From Clostridium sulfidigenes (GTDB lineage Bacteria; Bacillota; Clostridia; Clostridiales; Clostridiaceae), in contig NZ_JPMD01000011.1 in NCBI RefSeq assembly GCF_000732635.1, forward strand, positions 1 through 64,000: 64,000 nt of DNA, read 5' to 3'. A model generated the notes under the pieces. The model ran no database searches. It was not told where the DNA came from and saw only the letters and a list, made by a program, of their open reading frames with translations. Below, piece by piece: positions 8,286-15,985 of the stretch. Numbering within the stretch: the first letter of the stretch is position 1; each line of letters opens with the position of its first letter. Position numbers and translations under genes: made by a program.

Positions 8286-10058
8286 CTAAACAGTGTTCTC
8301 CTGCATCATATACTTCTGCCAAAGTGTCCTGAAATGACCTTCATTACTTACTAGATTTGAAAAATGACCTTCTTGAATAATTCTACCGTTATCCATAACC
8401 AATATTTTGTCAAACATATGAAGTAAATGAAGTCTGTGAACGCTACATATAATGCATCGGTCTTTATAATTATCAAATATATTCTGCATTATGGCTCTTT
8501 CGTTTATTGCATCTATACTACTTGTAACCTCATCCAGCAGCATAATACTCTTATCTTGAGCAAAATAAAGCCCTCTTGCCAATGCAAGCCTTTGCTTTTC
8601 CCCGCCTGATAAGTTTATTCCCTTTTCTCTTATATCTGTTTCTAAACCCTTTGGCATTCTAGCTAATACCTCATTCAGACAAGCCATTTTCATTACCCTT
8701 TTAAGCTTTTCTTCATTTAGCTCCAGTCCAAAATTAATATTCCAACCAATAGTATTTTCGAATATTGCAGAATCCTGAGGTACAAACAGAGCCATATCCT
8801 GAATTACTTTTAAATCGTTATACTCTTTTCCATCCATTATAAGATTAACATGATCAGGCTTGTATAAGCCTGCAAGCATATTAAGAAATGTACTTTTACC
8901 TGACCCACTAGAACCTACCACAGCAATCTTTTCACAAGACTTCATATCAAGATTAACATTGCATAGAGCATTGCCCTTATCTCCATATTTAAAATCAAGT
9001 CCTTTAACCGACATACGCTTCCAATTAAATCTACTCTTTTTATTCTGTTTTAGTACTTTTGTGTATTTCTCCATGTGTTTTACTAAATAACTTTGCTCTG
9101 CAGCTAAATTTATTGGATCTACAGACTTTATTGATGCCTTCCAATGTATGATTTCATAAAAATTACTTGTAATCTGAAAGAATGCATCCCTCAACTGCCT
9201 AAAATAGTTAACAATCATTACAAGATTTCCTGTCATTATAGGTCCACCAGAATTACGGCATGACCATAAATAAAATATTATAATTGTAAGTTCTGTAAAT
9301 ATACCTCCAAAGGCAATAATAAAGCAGCGAGGCTGGTTGATCCAGAATTCATTCATGTTCTCGCTATAATACTCATCATACTTCTCATAAAGGTCTTTTC
9401 CTGTCTTTCTACCAAGCCCAAGATTTATAATTGTTTTAATATTTCCCACAAAATCGGATATCCTGGCAGAAAACACATGAAAGCTCTCATTTTGTCTGTC
9501 TAGAATAGGCTCAATTGCCTTATTCATTTTCGAAACAACAAATAAGTTAATTGATAAAAGTGTAATGCTTATTAGAGCTATCCTGATGTCAACCGTTGAC
9601 AGGATAATAACTGGTCCTATTATTAAGATTATATTCTCCATATAATTATTCTGTGAAAATCCAAAGTTGCGAATAGCCTCACCTGCAACCCTCACCCTGT
9701 TTACTATCTCTCCGGAATGATGTTCTGCATGCCACTTCAATGGTAGAGTACATAATTTATCATAAACATCATCTACTAAACGCTGCTGGTTTTTTAAGGC
9801 TGTACTAAACTCGAACCATCGTCCCGAATGATGAAAAACCTGAAATATAAAAAATCCTGCTACATAAAGTCCAAACCATTTTATGATTTTCGTTGGGTCA
9901 TTTAACTGATAGGTTTGAAGAGAATTTATAGCCATCCCAAATGTATAGGGCTGTAAAAGTTCCCCGCATATGGAAATTGAATGTAAAAAATATAGCGTAA
10001 CCAATTTCCACCTATCTTTACCTGCATATTTCCACGTACTAACGAATAAATATAACAT
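8286..10058 (-). CDS. ABC exporter, fused permease-ATPase half-transporter
   Basis: A 590-residue type IV (MsbA/MdlB-like) half-transporter: six membrane helices within residues 20-300, then an ATPase domain with Walker A GSSGSGKST (about 375-383), signature LSGGEKQR, Walker B IMLLDEVTSSID and H-loop SVHRLH. It should work as a homodimer or with a partner not seen here. It starts at ATG 10058 behind AGGAGGAAAAAGT. No peptide precursor or second half-transporter is adjacent, so lipid, drug or peptide export are all possible. Confidence 0.88.
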   Translation of the reverse strand: MLYLFVSTWKYAGKDRWKLVTLYFLHSISICGELLQPYTFGMAINSLQTYQLNDPTKIIKWFGLYVAGFFIFQVFHHSGRWFEFSTALKNQQRLVDDVYDKLCTLPLKWHAEHHSGEIVNRVRVAGEAIRNFGFSQNNYMENIILIIGPVIILSTVDIRIALISITLLSINLFVVSKMNKAIEPILDRQNESFHVFSARISDFVGNIKTIINLGLGRKTGKDLYEKYDEYYSENMNEFWINQPRCFIIAFGGIFTELTIIIFYLWSCRNSGGPIMTGNLVMIVNYFRQLRDAFFQITSNFYEIIHWKASIKSVDPINLAAEQSYLVKHMEKYTKVLKQNKKSRFNWKRMSVKGLDFKYGDKGNALCNVNLDMKSCEKIAVVGSSGSGKSTFLNMLAGLYKPDHVNLIMDGKEYNDLKVIQDMALFVPQDSAIFENTIGWNINFGLELNEEKLKRVMKMACLNEVLARMPKGLETDIREKGINLSGGEKQRLALARGLYFAQDKSIMLLDEVTSSIDAINERAIMQNIFDNYKDRCIICSVHRLHLLHMFDKILVMDNGRIIQEGHFSNLVSNEGHFRTLWQKYMMQENTV

Positions 10059-10129
10059 ACTTTTTCCTCCTGTAAACTTTCATTCAATAAACTCAACATT
10101 ATATTGAACAATAATTAGGAGGTGACCTT

Positions 10130-10219
10130 ATGCGATATTTACTCTTCTTTCGTAATACATATCAACGTCACAATTTCTCAAATAACCTTTTCATTTATAT
10201 TTCACCTCATCTCTTTTAA
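10130..10219 (+). CDS. Possible small ORF (29 aa)
   Basis: A 29-codon frame behind an excellent AGGAGGTGACCTT ribosome binding site, divergent from the ABC exporter. The peptide (MRYLLFFRNTYQ...) is aromatic and basic, with no recognised family. The binding site is the only strong evidence; chance is possible. Confidence 0.25.
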   Translation: MRYLLFFRNTYQRHNFSNNLFIYISPHLF

Positions 10220-10370
10220 AATTATCTAGTATTAATTACCAATCTTTACCCAACATTATATCATATTGTCAATGCAAATCCACTTTAAACCTTAATTAAC
10301 GTTTTATGTAATATATCAGACTGTAGACTAACTTTATATTTATTTCATTTTGATAATATGCTTCCAACGT

Positions 10371-10412
10371 TACTTATGATATGGTTCTCCATATCACCTC
10401 TAAGTGAGATTT
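10371..10412 (+). repeat. Cassette-edge repeat, left of cassette 1
   Basis: TACTTATGATATGGTTCTCC and the following bases recur at 11786-11828 (same spacing of ACTTATGATA, TTCTCC, CAC and AAGTGA) and at 18749, and worn at 8250, 12660 and 20130. It contains a small hairpin, GATATG-GTTCTC-CATATC. At 18749 the corresponding hairpin is GATACG-CTTCTA-CGTATC, a compensatory change. Confidence 0.5.
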
Positions 10413-10478
10413 TTCCATTTTATTCTTGTGTATATATTCTACATAGAGGAAACTCACTATTCACATACGTTCATAGGA

Positions 10479-10529
10479 GTAAGTTCAATTAACTAAATCA
10501 TAGATTTAGAATTTCACTTATGGTATAAT
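10479..10529 (+). promoter_or_regulatory. Palindrome and extended -10 promoter of 53-codon gene, copy 1
   Basis: GTAAGTT...CTAAATC-ATA-GATTTAG...CACTTA forms a bulged hairpin and runs directly into TATGGTATAAT, an extended -10 element (TATAAT at 10524-10529). The same extended -10 precedes copy 2 at 18830-18835, without the palindrome. No convincing -35 is seen, which is normal for extended -10 promoters. Confidence 0.55.
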
Positions 10530-10551
10530 TCTAAAGTAGAATTTAACAATT

Positions 10552-10629
10552 CCGTAGTGGATGGCTACGGGGGTTTTGAACGTTTTATCCCCCTTGGACT
10601 ATTGGTGACATTTCATCATAGTTAGGGGG
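10552..10629 (+). promoter_or_regulatory. Structured 5' UTR with anti-Shine-Dalgarno switch, copy 1
   Basis: Hairpin 1 is CCGTAG/CTACGG (10552-10570). GGGGG at 10569-10573 can pair with CCCCC at 10589-10593, which can instead pair with the Shine-Dalgarno GGGGG at 10625-10629. In copy 2 all three segments change together to GGAGG/CCTCC/GGAGG. This is direct comparative evidence for two mutually exclusive pairings that hide or free the ribosome binding site. Confidence 0.65.
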
Positions 10630-10640
10630 TGGTATTGGAT

Positions 10641-10802
10641 ATGCTAGAATTAACTATAAAAGGCTTTTTTGCTATTTATATTATACGCTTAGTTTTAAAA
10701 CATAATCTTTTCATTCATTATTTAAAGATTTCAGTAAAATTTATTGGTGTTGATATTGAGATTAAGAGCAAAGAAAAAAGTGCCCCATCCTTCAAAGAGT
10801 AG
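10641..10802 (+). CDS. Small basic amphipathic protein, copy 1 (53 aa), candidate type I toxin
   Basis: A 53-codon gene starting MLELTIKGFFAIYIIRLVLK, with a hydrophobic N-terminal segment (about residues 5-19), the conserved core LKHNLFIH, and a basic tail KSKEKSAPS. It is clearly paralogous to 18952-19113: same length, conserved core and tail, different N terminus. TTG at 10635 is an alternative in-frame start closer to the Shine-Dalgarno. Its last codons lie inside a bidirectional terminator shared with a convergent small RNA. The layout (tiny hydrophobic protein, occluded ribosome binding site, convergent RNA) is that of type I toxin-antitoxin loci, but I do not recognise the protein family. 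Confidence 0.6.
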   Translation: MLELTIKGFFAIYIIRLVLKHNLFIHYLKISVKFIGVDIEIKSKEKSAPSFKE

Positions 10803-10811
10803 CACTTTTTC
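10774..10811. terminator. Bidirectional terminator, copy 1
   Basis: AAAAAGTGC (10775-10783) pairs with GCACTTTTT (10802-10810), with a T tract in each direction. It overlaps the last codons and stop of the 53-codon gene and would also end the convergent minus-strand RNA. Confidence 0.7.
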
Positions 10812-10953
10812 TAGAAATTAATATTTTATTAAATTCATCCAATAGCCCTAAAACAAAATAAATGTTCTAAGGATTGCTTAGTGTTACAGCACTAAGCTAT
10901 TCTTATTTTGCTTTGCATAAGTTCGATTAACTAAATCATAGATTTAGAATCTT
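10775..10953 (-). ncRNA. Convergent small RNA, candidate antitoxin, copy 1
   Basis: On the minus strand a -10 (TATAAT, 10960-10965) predicts a transcript of about 180 nt that ends at the shared terminator. The interior is conserved with copy 2 (blocks CTTAGTG, AATCCTTAGA, GGGCTATTGG) although it encodes nothing obvious. Overlap with the sense mRNA is limited to the terminator, as in convergent type I loci. GGGCTATTGG also occurs in the sense 5' UTR (as GGACTATTGG here, GGGCTATTGG in copy 2). Confidence 0.45.
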
Positions 10954-11094
10954 ACTTATATTATATCAAATTTTTATAAAAAATAAACCTATATAATTTT
11001 TTCTATTTAAAAATTTTAATCTCAATAATATAAATTGGAATTTATCTAACTGTGAAATATGATCTTAATTTGTTGCAACATGATACAATTGTCA

Positions 11095-11562
11095 TCAAAG
11101 TAAATTCATCTTTATTTTGTTATCTAATTCCCACAAGGTTATCTTATTACTTTCAAATTTCAATAATTCAACTGCTGTATCATAATTAACCCATCTATAT
11201 TCTTTATGTTCATCAGATATTTGAATATTATTGTTCCTAACGTAAACAGCAAATTTATACTCTGGAATTACAAGGCAATCCATTCCCCATTTTTTGCGTC
11301 TTTGCATTGAAAAACAGTTCGTTGGTACATAACTGATACTTTCTAAGTTATAAAATATAGCATTTTCTTTTATACCAGTTTCTTCCCATGTTTCTCTTAT
11401 CGCTGCTTCTAACGGCTTTTCATCATTTTCACCACCACCAGCCACAAACTGCCAGAAATCTTCATTGTCTTCTGCATCGGCTCTATTGAATATACAATAT
11501 TTTATTTCCTCTTCATTTTTAATATACGGAATTATTAAAACTTGCATTTTTGCTCTTGACAT
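11095..11562 (-). CDS. Nudix hydrolase
   Basis: A 155-residue protein with a Nudix box starting GGGENDEKPLEAAIRETWEE and ending TGI (about residues 41-63), which binds Mg2+ and cleaves a nucleoside-diphosphate-X substrate. The exact substrate (dNTP, NUDIX-type cap, dihydroneopterin triphosphate) is not shown by the sequence. The start follows GGGGGGATAGTAA. It is the cargo gene of cassette 1, occupying the position that the GNAT gene (19373-19900) occupies in cassette 2, with shared flanks on both sides. Confidence 0.85.
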   Translation of the reverse strand: MSRAKMQVLIIPYIKNEEEIKYCIFNRADAEDNEDFWQFVAGGGENDEKPLEAAIRETWEETGIKENAIFYNLESISYVPTNCFSMQRRKKWGMDCLVIPEYKFAVYVRNNNIQISDEHKEYRWVNYDTAVELLKFESNKITLWELDNKIKMNLL

Positions 11563-11636
11563 TTACTATCCCCCCTATAAATCCCTATTTATGTTTACTT
11601 AAAACTTATTATAAAATATTTTGTAAATATGTTATT

Positions 11637-11790
11637 GCTTATGATACGGTACTTTTAGACATAAAAATAGCCTTAGGCAAGTTATATCAATACCTAAGGC
11701 TATAAACCTCACTTAGTCTTAAAGGAAACTTGACTCACTTCGTTCGCTGAGTAAGTTCGCCTAACTAAATCAAAGATTTAGAGGCTTACT
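11637..11790 (-). repeat. Cassette right flank, copy 1 (terminator plus palindromes)
   Basis: About 150 bp nearly identical to 19985-20140. It holds AGCCTTAGG/CCTAAGGCT with a minus-strand T tract (11661-11701), then CTTAGTCTTAAAGGAAACTT, ACTCACTTCGTTCGCTGAGT, and the bulged palindrome GCCTAACTAAATCAAAGATT through 11785. It lies upstream of the Nudix gene and would stop transcripts arriving from the right before the Nudix promoter. Confidence 0.7.
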
Positions 11791-11828
11791 TATGATATAA
11801 TTCTCCGTAACACTCGCAAGTGATATAG
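11786..11828 (+). repeat. Cassette-edge repeat, right of cassette 1
   Basis: TTACTTATGATATAATTCTC followed by CGTAACACTCGCAAGTGATA matches the left edge at 10371-10412, so cassette 1 is bounded by about 42-bp direct repeats. Confidence 0.5.
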
Positions 11829-11846
11829 CAACAATAATAATAAACC

Positions 11847-12436
11847 TTAATATGCTTTCCCCCAATAAATCATTTTTTCTTCTTTTCTACCACAGCATGC
11901 ACACTTGGTATCAATCTCTTCTTGTTCAAATGGAATACATCTAGAAGTTAATCCTGCTACTGCCTTAATTTTTTCTTCACATTCTCTTTCACCACACCAT
12001 ATCGCTTTAGTGAAACCTGATTTATTTTTAGCATTATATTTAAGCTCTTCTATTGTTTTAGCAACAAAAGTTCGTTCTTCCCTATTCTTTAACGTCTTCT
12101 CATATAAGCTCTTGTGAATTTCATCTAGTACAGCTAAAATTCTATCATTCAAACAATTTAAATTACATACTTCTTTTGCTCTAGTATCTCTTCTAACTAA
12201 AACTGCTTGATTGTTTTCTATATCCTTTGGTCCAATTTCAATTCTAACTGGTATCCCCTTCATTTCATATTGATTGAACTTCCATCCTGGCATCTTATCA
12301 GAATCATCTAGCTTAACTCTTACAACACTAGAAAGAATATTTTTTAGTTCATTAGCCTTATCAAGAACTCCCTCTCTATGTTGAGCAATTGGAACAATGA
12401 CTGCTTGAATTGGTGCTACCTTAGTATTATTAACTT
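11847..12436 (-). pseudogene. proS: Prolyl-tRNA synthetase C-terminal fragment
   Basis: A frame of about 195 codons without a start covers the anticodon-binding domain (VAPIQAVIVPIAQHREGVLD, MPGWKFNQYEMKGIPVR) and the C-terminal zinc-binding domain (CACCGRKEE...IYWGKAY). Full-length enzymes of this type are about 480 residues; the catalytic core is absent. An in-frame TAA stands just upstream at 12434. It is probably a non-functional remnant left in the cassette region, although a solo anticodon-binding protein cannot be excluded. Confidence 0.75.
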
Positions 12437-12857
12437 AATCTCTTTATCCATGTATTATATGTCCTTTAAAATTGACTAGACTAACATTTTATACCACATG
12501 TTAAAATATAGATTATATAAACATTGTTTACTATTAATTGTATTATTTTATTAAGAATTGTATATTTAAGTAATTTTTATTACTACTTATAATAATCTAT
12601 TTTTCACATTTATTTATACAGTGTATAAATTCTACTCACCAAATCAAAGATCTGGAGATCACTTACGGTACGGTTATTAACAACATCCCTAAGTAAATTT
12701 TCCCATTTTCCCAGTTTGATATTCCTCCTGCTTACATCCTATTGTTGGGAGTGTGGTGGTGCTATCAAATCTATTTTTAATCACTATTTTTTAATATGTA
12801 AAATATATTTTGTATGAGATTCAAAATTTTAACAATATGATTATACTCTTTTGCTTT
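12437..12857. other. Gene-free stretch with worn cassette repeats
   Basis: No gene is seen. Around 12633-12680 CTCACCAAATCAAAGATCTG-GAGATCACTTACGGTACGG resembles the palindrome and edge repeat of the cassettes, followed by TTTTCCCATTTT as at 10411 and 18788. It is a degenerate copy of the repeat without the 53-codon gene. Confidence 0.4.
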
Positions 12858-12861
12858 AAAA

Positions 12862-12903
12862 AACAACCTAAATCACTTTAGCTTAAAGTTGATTCAGGTT
12901 GTT
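12862..12903 (-). terminator. Terminator of the UviA/UviB operon
   Basis: On the minus strand AACAACCTGAATCAACTTT pairs with AAAGTGATTTAGGTTGTT and is followed by TTTTAAAG. It lies about 20 nt past the stop of the gene at 12925. Confidence 0.65.
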
Positions 12904-12924
12904 TCTCTATTCAGTTAAATAGTT

Positions 12925-13497
12925 TCATTCACCATCTTCTACTATAGAATTTATCTCATCAAAATAACCCTTTACCTTAGGAGCAAGTTCAAAATTATGA
13001 TTAAAATTAAATTTAAATTGATAATAATAATTTCGACTAAAATCAGTAGCGTAAAATTCTTCTGATGGTATTCCAGCAATCTTCTGTGAAATTATATATA
13101 CTTTATTGATTTTTTCTATTGTATCATTTAAATATTCAGTATCATTCAGTAATGAACTGTCATTAAGTCCAGCTAAGTAATCAACAACGGGTTCTATTTT
13201 TGAAGATAAATCTTGATTAAAACGGCTATTATTCATGATAGTACTTAAACGGTCTAATCTAGGTAACATTTTTTTTATCGAGTCATATTTTTCAGTTGTT
13301 GTTTCAGCCTCCATAATAATTTCATTATAATCTTCCATTATGTATCCAAACAACTTTATAGTGTTACTCGAATTAATATATATAGTATTGTTTACTCTAT
13401 ATACCATATTAGAAAAAGACCAAATTAGAAAAACTACTAAGATTAATAACCCAACTATGGTTATACCATAAATATCTTGAGTCTTCATTTTTCTCAT
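12925..13497 (-). CDS. Membrane-anchored protein of unknown function in the UviA/UviB operon
   Basis: 190 residues from ATG 13497, which follows AGGAGGAGTTTT (an upstream in-frame start exists but lacks a ribosome binding site). A single membrane helix at about residues 10-30 (YGITIVGLLILVVFLIWSF) is followed by a helical extracellular or cytoplasmic domain rich in Asn, Asp and Ile. No family is recognised. As the last gene after the sigma factor, UviB and a 148-residue protein, it could be an immunity or anchoring partner; that is inference from context only. Confidence 0.6.
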   Translation of the reverse strand: MRKMKTQDIYGITIVGLLILVVFLIWSFSNMVYRVNNTIYINSSNTIKLFGYIMEDYNEIIMEAETTTEKYDSIKKMLPRLDRLSTIMNNSRFNQDLSSKIEPVVDYLAGLNDSSLLNDTEYLNDTIEKINKVYIISQKIAGIPSEEFYATDFSRNYYYQFKFNFNHNFELAPKVKGYFDEINSIVEDGE

Positions 13498-13627
13498 AAA
13501 ACTCCTCCTATATTCATTTTTGAAATTAGCATCATACCTAAATAACATTATACCACTTATTGATAATACAATAAATAAATGGAAGGAAAAATCCCTTCCA
13601 CTTATCTTATTAATTTTCATTTTATTG

Positions 13628-14074
13628 TTAGAAAGTTACTGATGCCTCCAAAAACTCCGGTGCTATTTTCCAATACTGCTTGTTTTTTCCTTGGTATTCC
13701 CATACATATTTCTCCTTAAGTATAATAGTTGTATATCTTCCAAGAGCCAGCAAGTCTATATATTTATCTACTGCTTCATATATTTTTCTAGCATGGTTCT
13801 TTTGGTCTACAGTAGACAGCATAGATATGAGATCAACTGCTGTTAATGCGCTTCCAAAGTATTCTGTTGAACCTATTATTACTGACACTATTTCTTTAAA
13901 CACACTTACTTGTCCAGAATCAAATACATTAAAACATTTTCTTTTCATATCGCTTGCTTTTTGATAGCCATACAAATATGTTGTTTTGTATTTAACTGTC
14001 CCTGCAGCTGGATCTCCTAAAAGAGATACTTGACCATTTACTAATGACTCATTGATTACTTTTTCATTTTCCAT
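13628..14074 (-). CDS. Unknown 148-aa protein in the UviA/UviB operon
   Basis: No signal peptide. A hydrophobic central segment (about residues 62-88, IVSVIIGSTEYFGSALTAVD) lies within an otherwise polar chain containing aromatic patches (TTYLYGYQ, KYVWEYQGKNKQYW). It starts behind AAGGAGGATTTAAGATAATT and follows the UviB-like gene. In C. perfringens pIP404 the uviA-uviB pair serves a bacteriocin gene, so this protein occupies the place of an effector, but it has no resemblance that I can see to known bacteriocins. Function is unknown. Confidence 0.55.
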   Translation of the reverse strand: MENEKVINESLVNGQVSLLGDPAAGTVKYKTTYLYGYQKASDMKRKCFNVFDSGQVSVFKEIVSVIIGSTEYFGSALTAVDLISMLSTVDQKNHARKIYEAVDKYIDLLALGRYTTIILKEKYVWEYQGKNKQYWKIAPEFLEASVTF

Positions 14075-14127
14075 AATTATCTTAAATCCTCCTTAAAATT
14101 ATAAATATCTTTTATTTTCTTAATCGA

Positions 14128-14424
14128 TTAAGTAATTACATATATAAAAGAGTGTTTTTCTATAAGATTTAGCAATATTGATTTTAATTTTTTTTCAAAT
14201 TTTTTTATGACATGTTTTTTTATTGTATCAACATCCTGTTTCACAACCTCTACAATATTAAGCTTTTCTGTCATCTGCTCAATTATATCCTGATAGTTTT
14301 TTTCTCTTTCTTCCTGCCGTTGGTCCCTTTTTTCTTGAGCTTTTAATATATAGAAAATTAAAAATATACTTAATATTGCCCACACACCTTGCCCTATTGC
14401 TCCTTCCATGAGTGCATTCTCCAT
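14128..14424 (-). CDS. uviB: UviB/BhlA-family holin-like protein
   Basis: 98 residues with one N-terminal membrane helix (GVWAILSIFLIFYILKAQ, about 13-30) followed by a charged helix (EKRDQRQEEREKNYQDIIEQ), the UviB/BhlA pattern. Such proteins form membrane lesions or assist release of bacteriocins lacking signal peptides. It starts 13 nt after the sigma factor stop, behind AAAGGGGTGATAAT. A paralogue is at 27372-27602; this copy has about 20 extra C-terminal residues. Confidence 0.85.
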   Translation of the reverse strand: MENALMEGAIGQGVWAILSIFLIFYILKAQEKRDQRQEEREKNYQDIIEQMTEKLNIVEVVKQDVDTIKKHVIKKFEKKLKSILLNLIEKHSFIYVIT

Positions 14425-14436
14425 ATTATCACCCCT

Positions 14437-14955
14437 TTAATTTAAATAATTACGTAAGTTTGAAATAGCTGTATTATGAAGCCTAGTTACAGCTTGTCTA
14501 CTAATTGAAATCTTAATAGCTATTTCCTTATCAGTAAAATCATTAACATACTTATCCTTTAAAACTAATCTCTGCTTTGGTGTCAATACATTGCTTTGAA
14601 CTAAATCACTTAGAAATACATCAAATTCTTTATCTCTAAATTCGTTATCTATTTCTGAATATATATCTACAAGTGCTATTGTTTCTACTTTTTTTATTTT
14701 TAATAATCTGAGGCTTTCATATTTCAATGAATTGACTAAATACATAACTAATGCACCTTCACTCAATTCTTCAACCTTTTCATTGTCAATTTTATATATA
14801 AGTTTAAGTAAAAAAATCGTTAAATCAGTCTCTAGATATTCATTTTTATACTTTCTTGAGATTGACTGTATAAGTTTTTCAAATCTTTCTAGTATTATCT
14901 TTAAGCTCTCACTATTCCCCATTTTTGCTAAAATAATATTATCCTTTAACGACAC
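14437..14955 (-). CDS. uviA: UviA/TcdR/BotR-type alternative sigma factor
   Basis: 172 residues with a C-terminal sigma region 4 (LTPKQRLVLKDKYVNDFTDK and EIAIKISISRQAVTRLH helix-turn-helix) and a divergent region 2, the size and layout of group 5 clostridial sigma factors that direct transcription of toxin and bacteriocin genes. GTG start behind AAGGGGGAATGTAATA. It is followed directly by a UviB-like gene, as in pIP404. It should recruit RNA polymerase to the genes of this operon, perhaps including its own promoter (CTCTTTATATAAT upstream). Confidence 0.8.
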   Translation of the reverse strand: MSLKDNIILAKMGNSESLKIILERFEKLIQSISRKYKNEYLETDLTIFLLKLIYKIDNEKVEELSEGALVMYLVNSLKYESLRLLKIKKVETIALVDIYSEIDNEFRDKEFDVFLSDLVQSNVLTPKQRLVLKDKYVNDFTDKEIAIKISISRQAVTRLHNTAISNLRNYLN

Positions 14956-15097
14956 TATTACATTCCCCCTTATAATATTATAAAATCATTATATTATATA
15001 AAGAGTATTTTTATATCAAAAAGGCAACATATGTTCTTAAATTTTGAAAAAAATTTCCTAATGTTCTCTTGACAGGGCCTCAATTATCGATTAACCA

Positions 15098-15860
15098 TAT
15101 TCATGATTTTTTTAATCATTTAGTTGATCTAACCGAGCCTATTTGTAAAAGCTAAACTCTGATTTATCAAAATAATAATTGCTGATACTACTGAAATCAA
15201 AGCTTACACTAAAGAAAATAATCCCAAATTCTTCGAATCTATCTTAAATACAGATAAGACAGCTAAGAGATCTAATCCAGACATAAATCCATACATATTT
15301 GCTTGTAGTAAAATGCCCAAGTCAACCTATGCTAACGATGAAATCAAGCGTTCATACATCAATGGTCATTATTGCTACGCATTAAAAGCAACTATATTAG
15401 TTAATTGCCTTGGTATCGTTAGACACATTGATTTTAACGACTCTCACTCTCAAGTCATTAGATTTTCAAAATCACGATACAGCTGAAAGTGCTAAAGATG
15501 ATTATGCTTCAAAAGCTTTAATTCCCATAATGAGACGTTATTTTTCTATTCACCAGGACTTTAAATATAATTTCTTTCTTGGTGATGCTGCTTATGATTG
15601 TGATGATAACTATAAATATTTAACTAAGGATTGTAGCATAGTTCCAATAATACCTATTAATTCTCGTAATTCTTCTTCTTTACCACAGCCTAGCCGCTTT
15701 ACTGATTATGGCACTTCTTTATGTCCGAATGACCCTAGCCTCCCTATGAAGTTTGATGGTATAACTAGAGAAAAGGGCCGTGTTATAAGAATCAAGTGGT
15801 TATGTCCAAAATCTAAAAATACTTATGAAAATAAAACAACAAAATACATTCTTTAAGAAG
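15098..15860 (+). pseudogene. IS4/IS1182-type transposase remnant, multiply frameshifted
   Basis: Three successive frames read as one transposase: HLVDLTEPICK, then IIIADTTEIKAYTKENNPKF and onward, then (15410-15856) a frame with DFKYNFFLGDAAYDCDDNY containing a catalytic-type aspartate. Frame breaks occur near 15152, 15165 and 15440, and both termini are missing. It lies immediately left of the intact IS3-family element. Confidence 0.75.
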
Positions 15861-15985
15861 ATTAGTCTCTTAAAGCCTATCCATAGTGTTTAAAACTTCC
15901 AATTAAATATCCTAGAGCTACTTTAGCCTAAATTCTTTTAATAGTTTTGCAATAGGCTATAAAAAAAGAGTTATTCAATATAAAG

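Noticed and set aside
9926..10111. A 61-codon minus-strand frame over the ABC exporter start
   Set aside because: It overlaps the first codons of the exporter in another frame and has no independent support.
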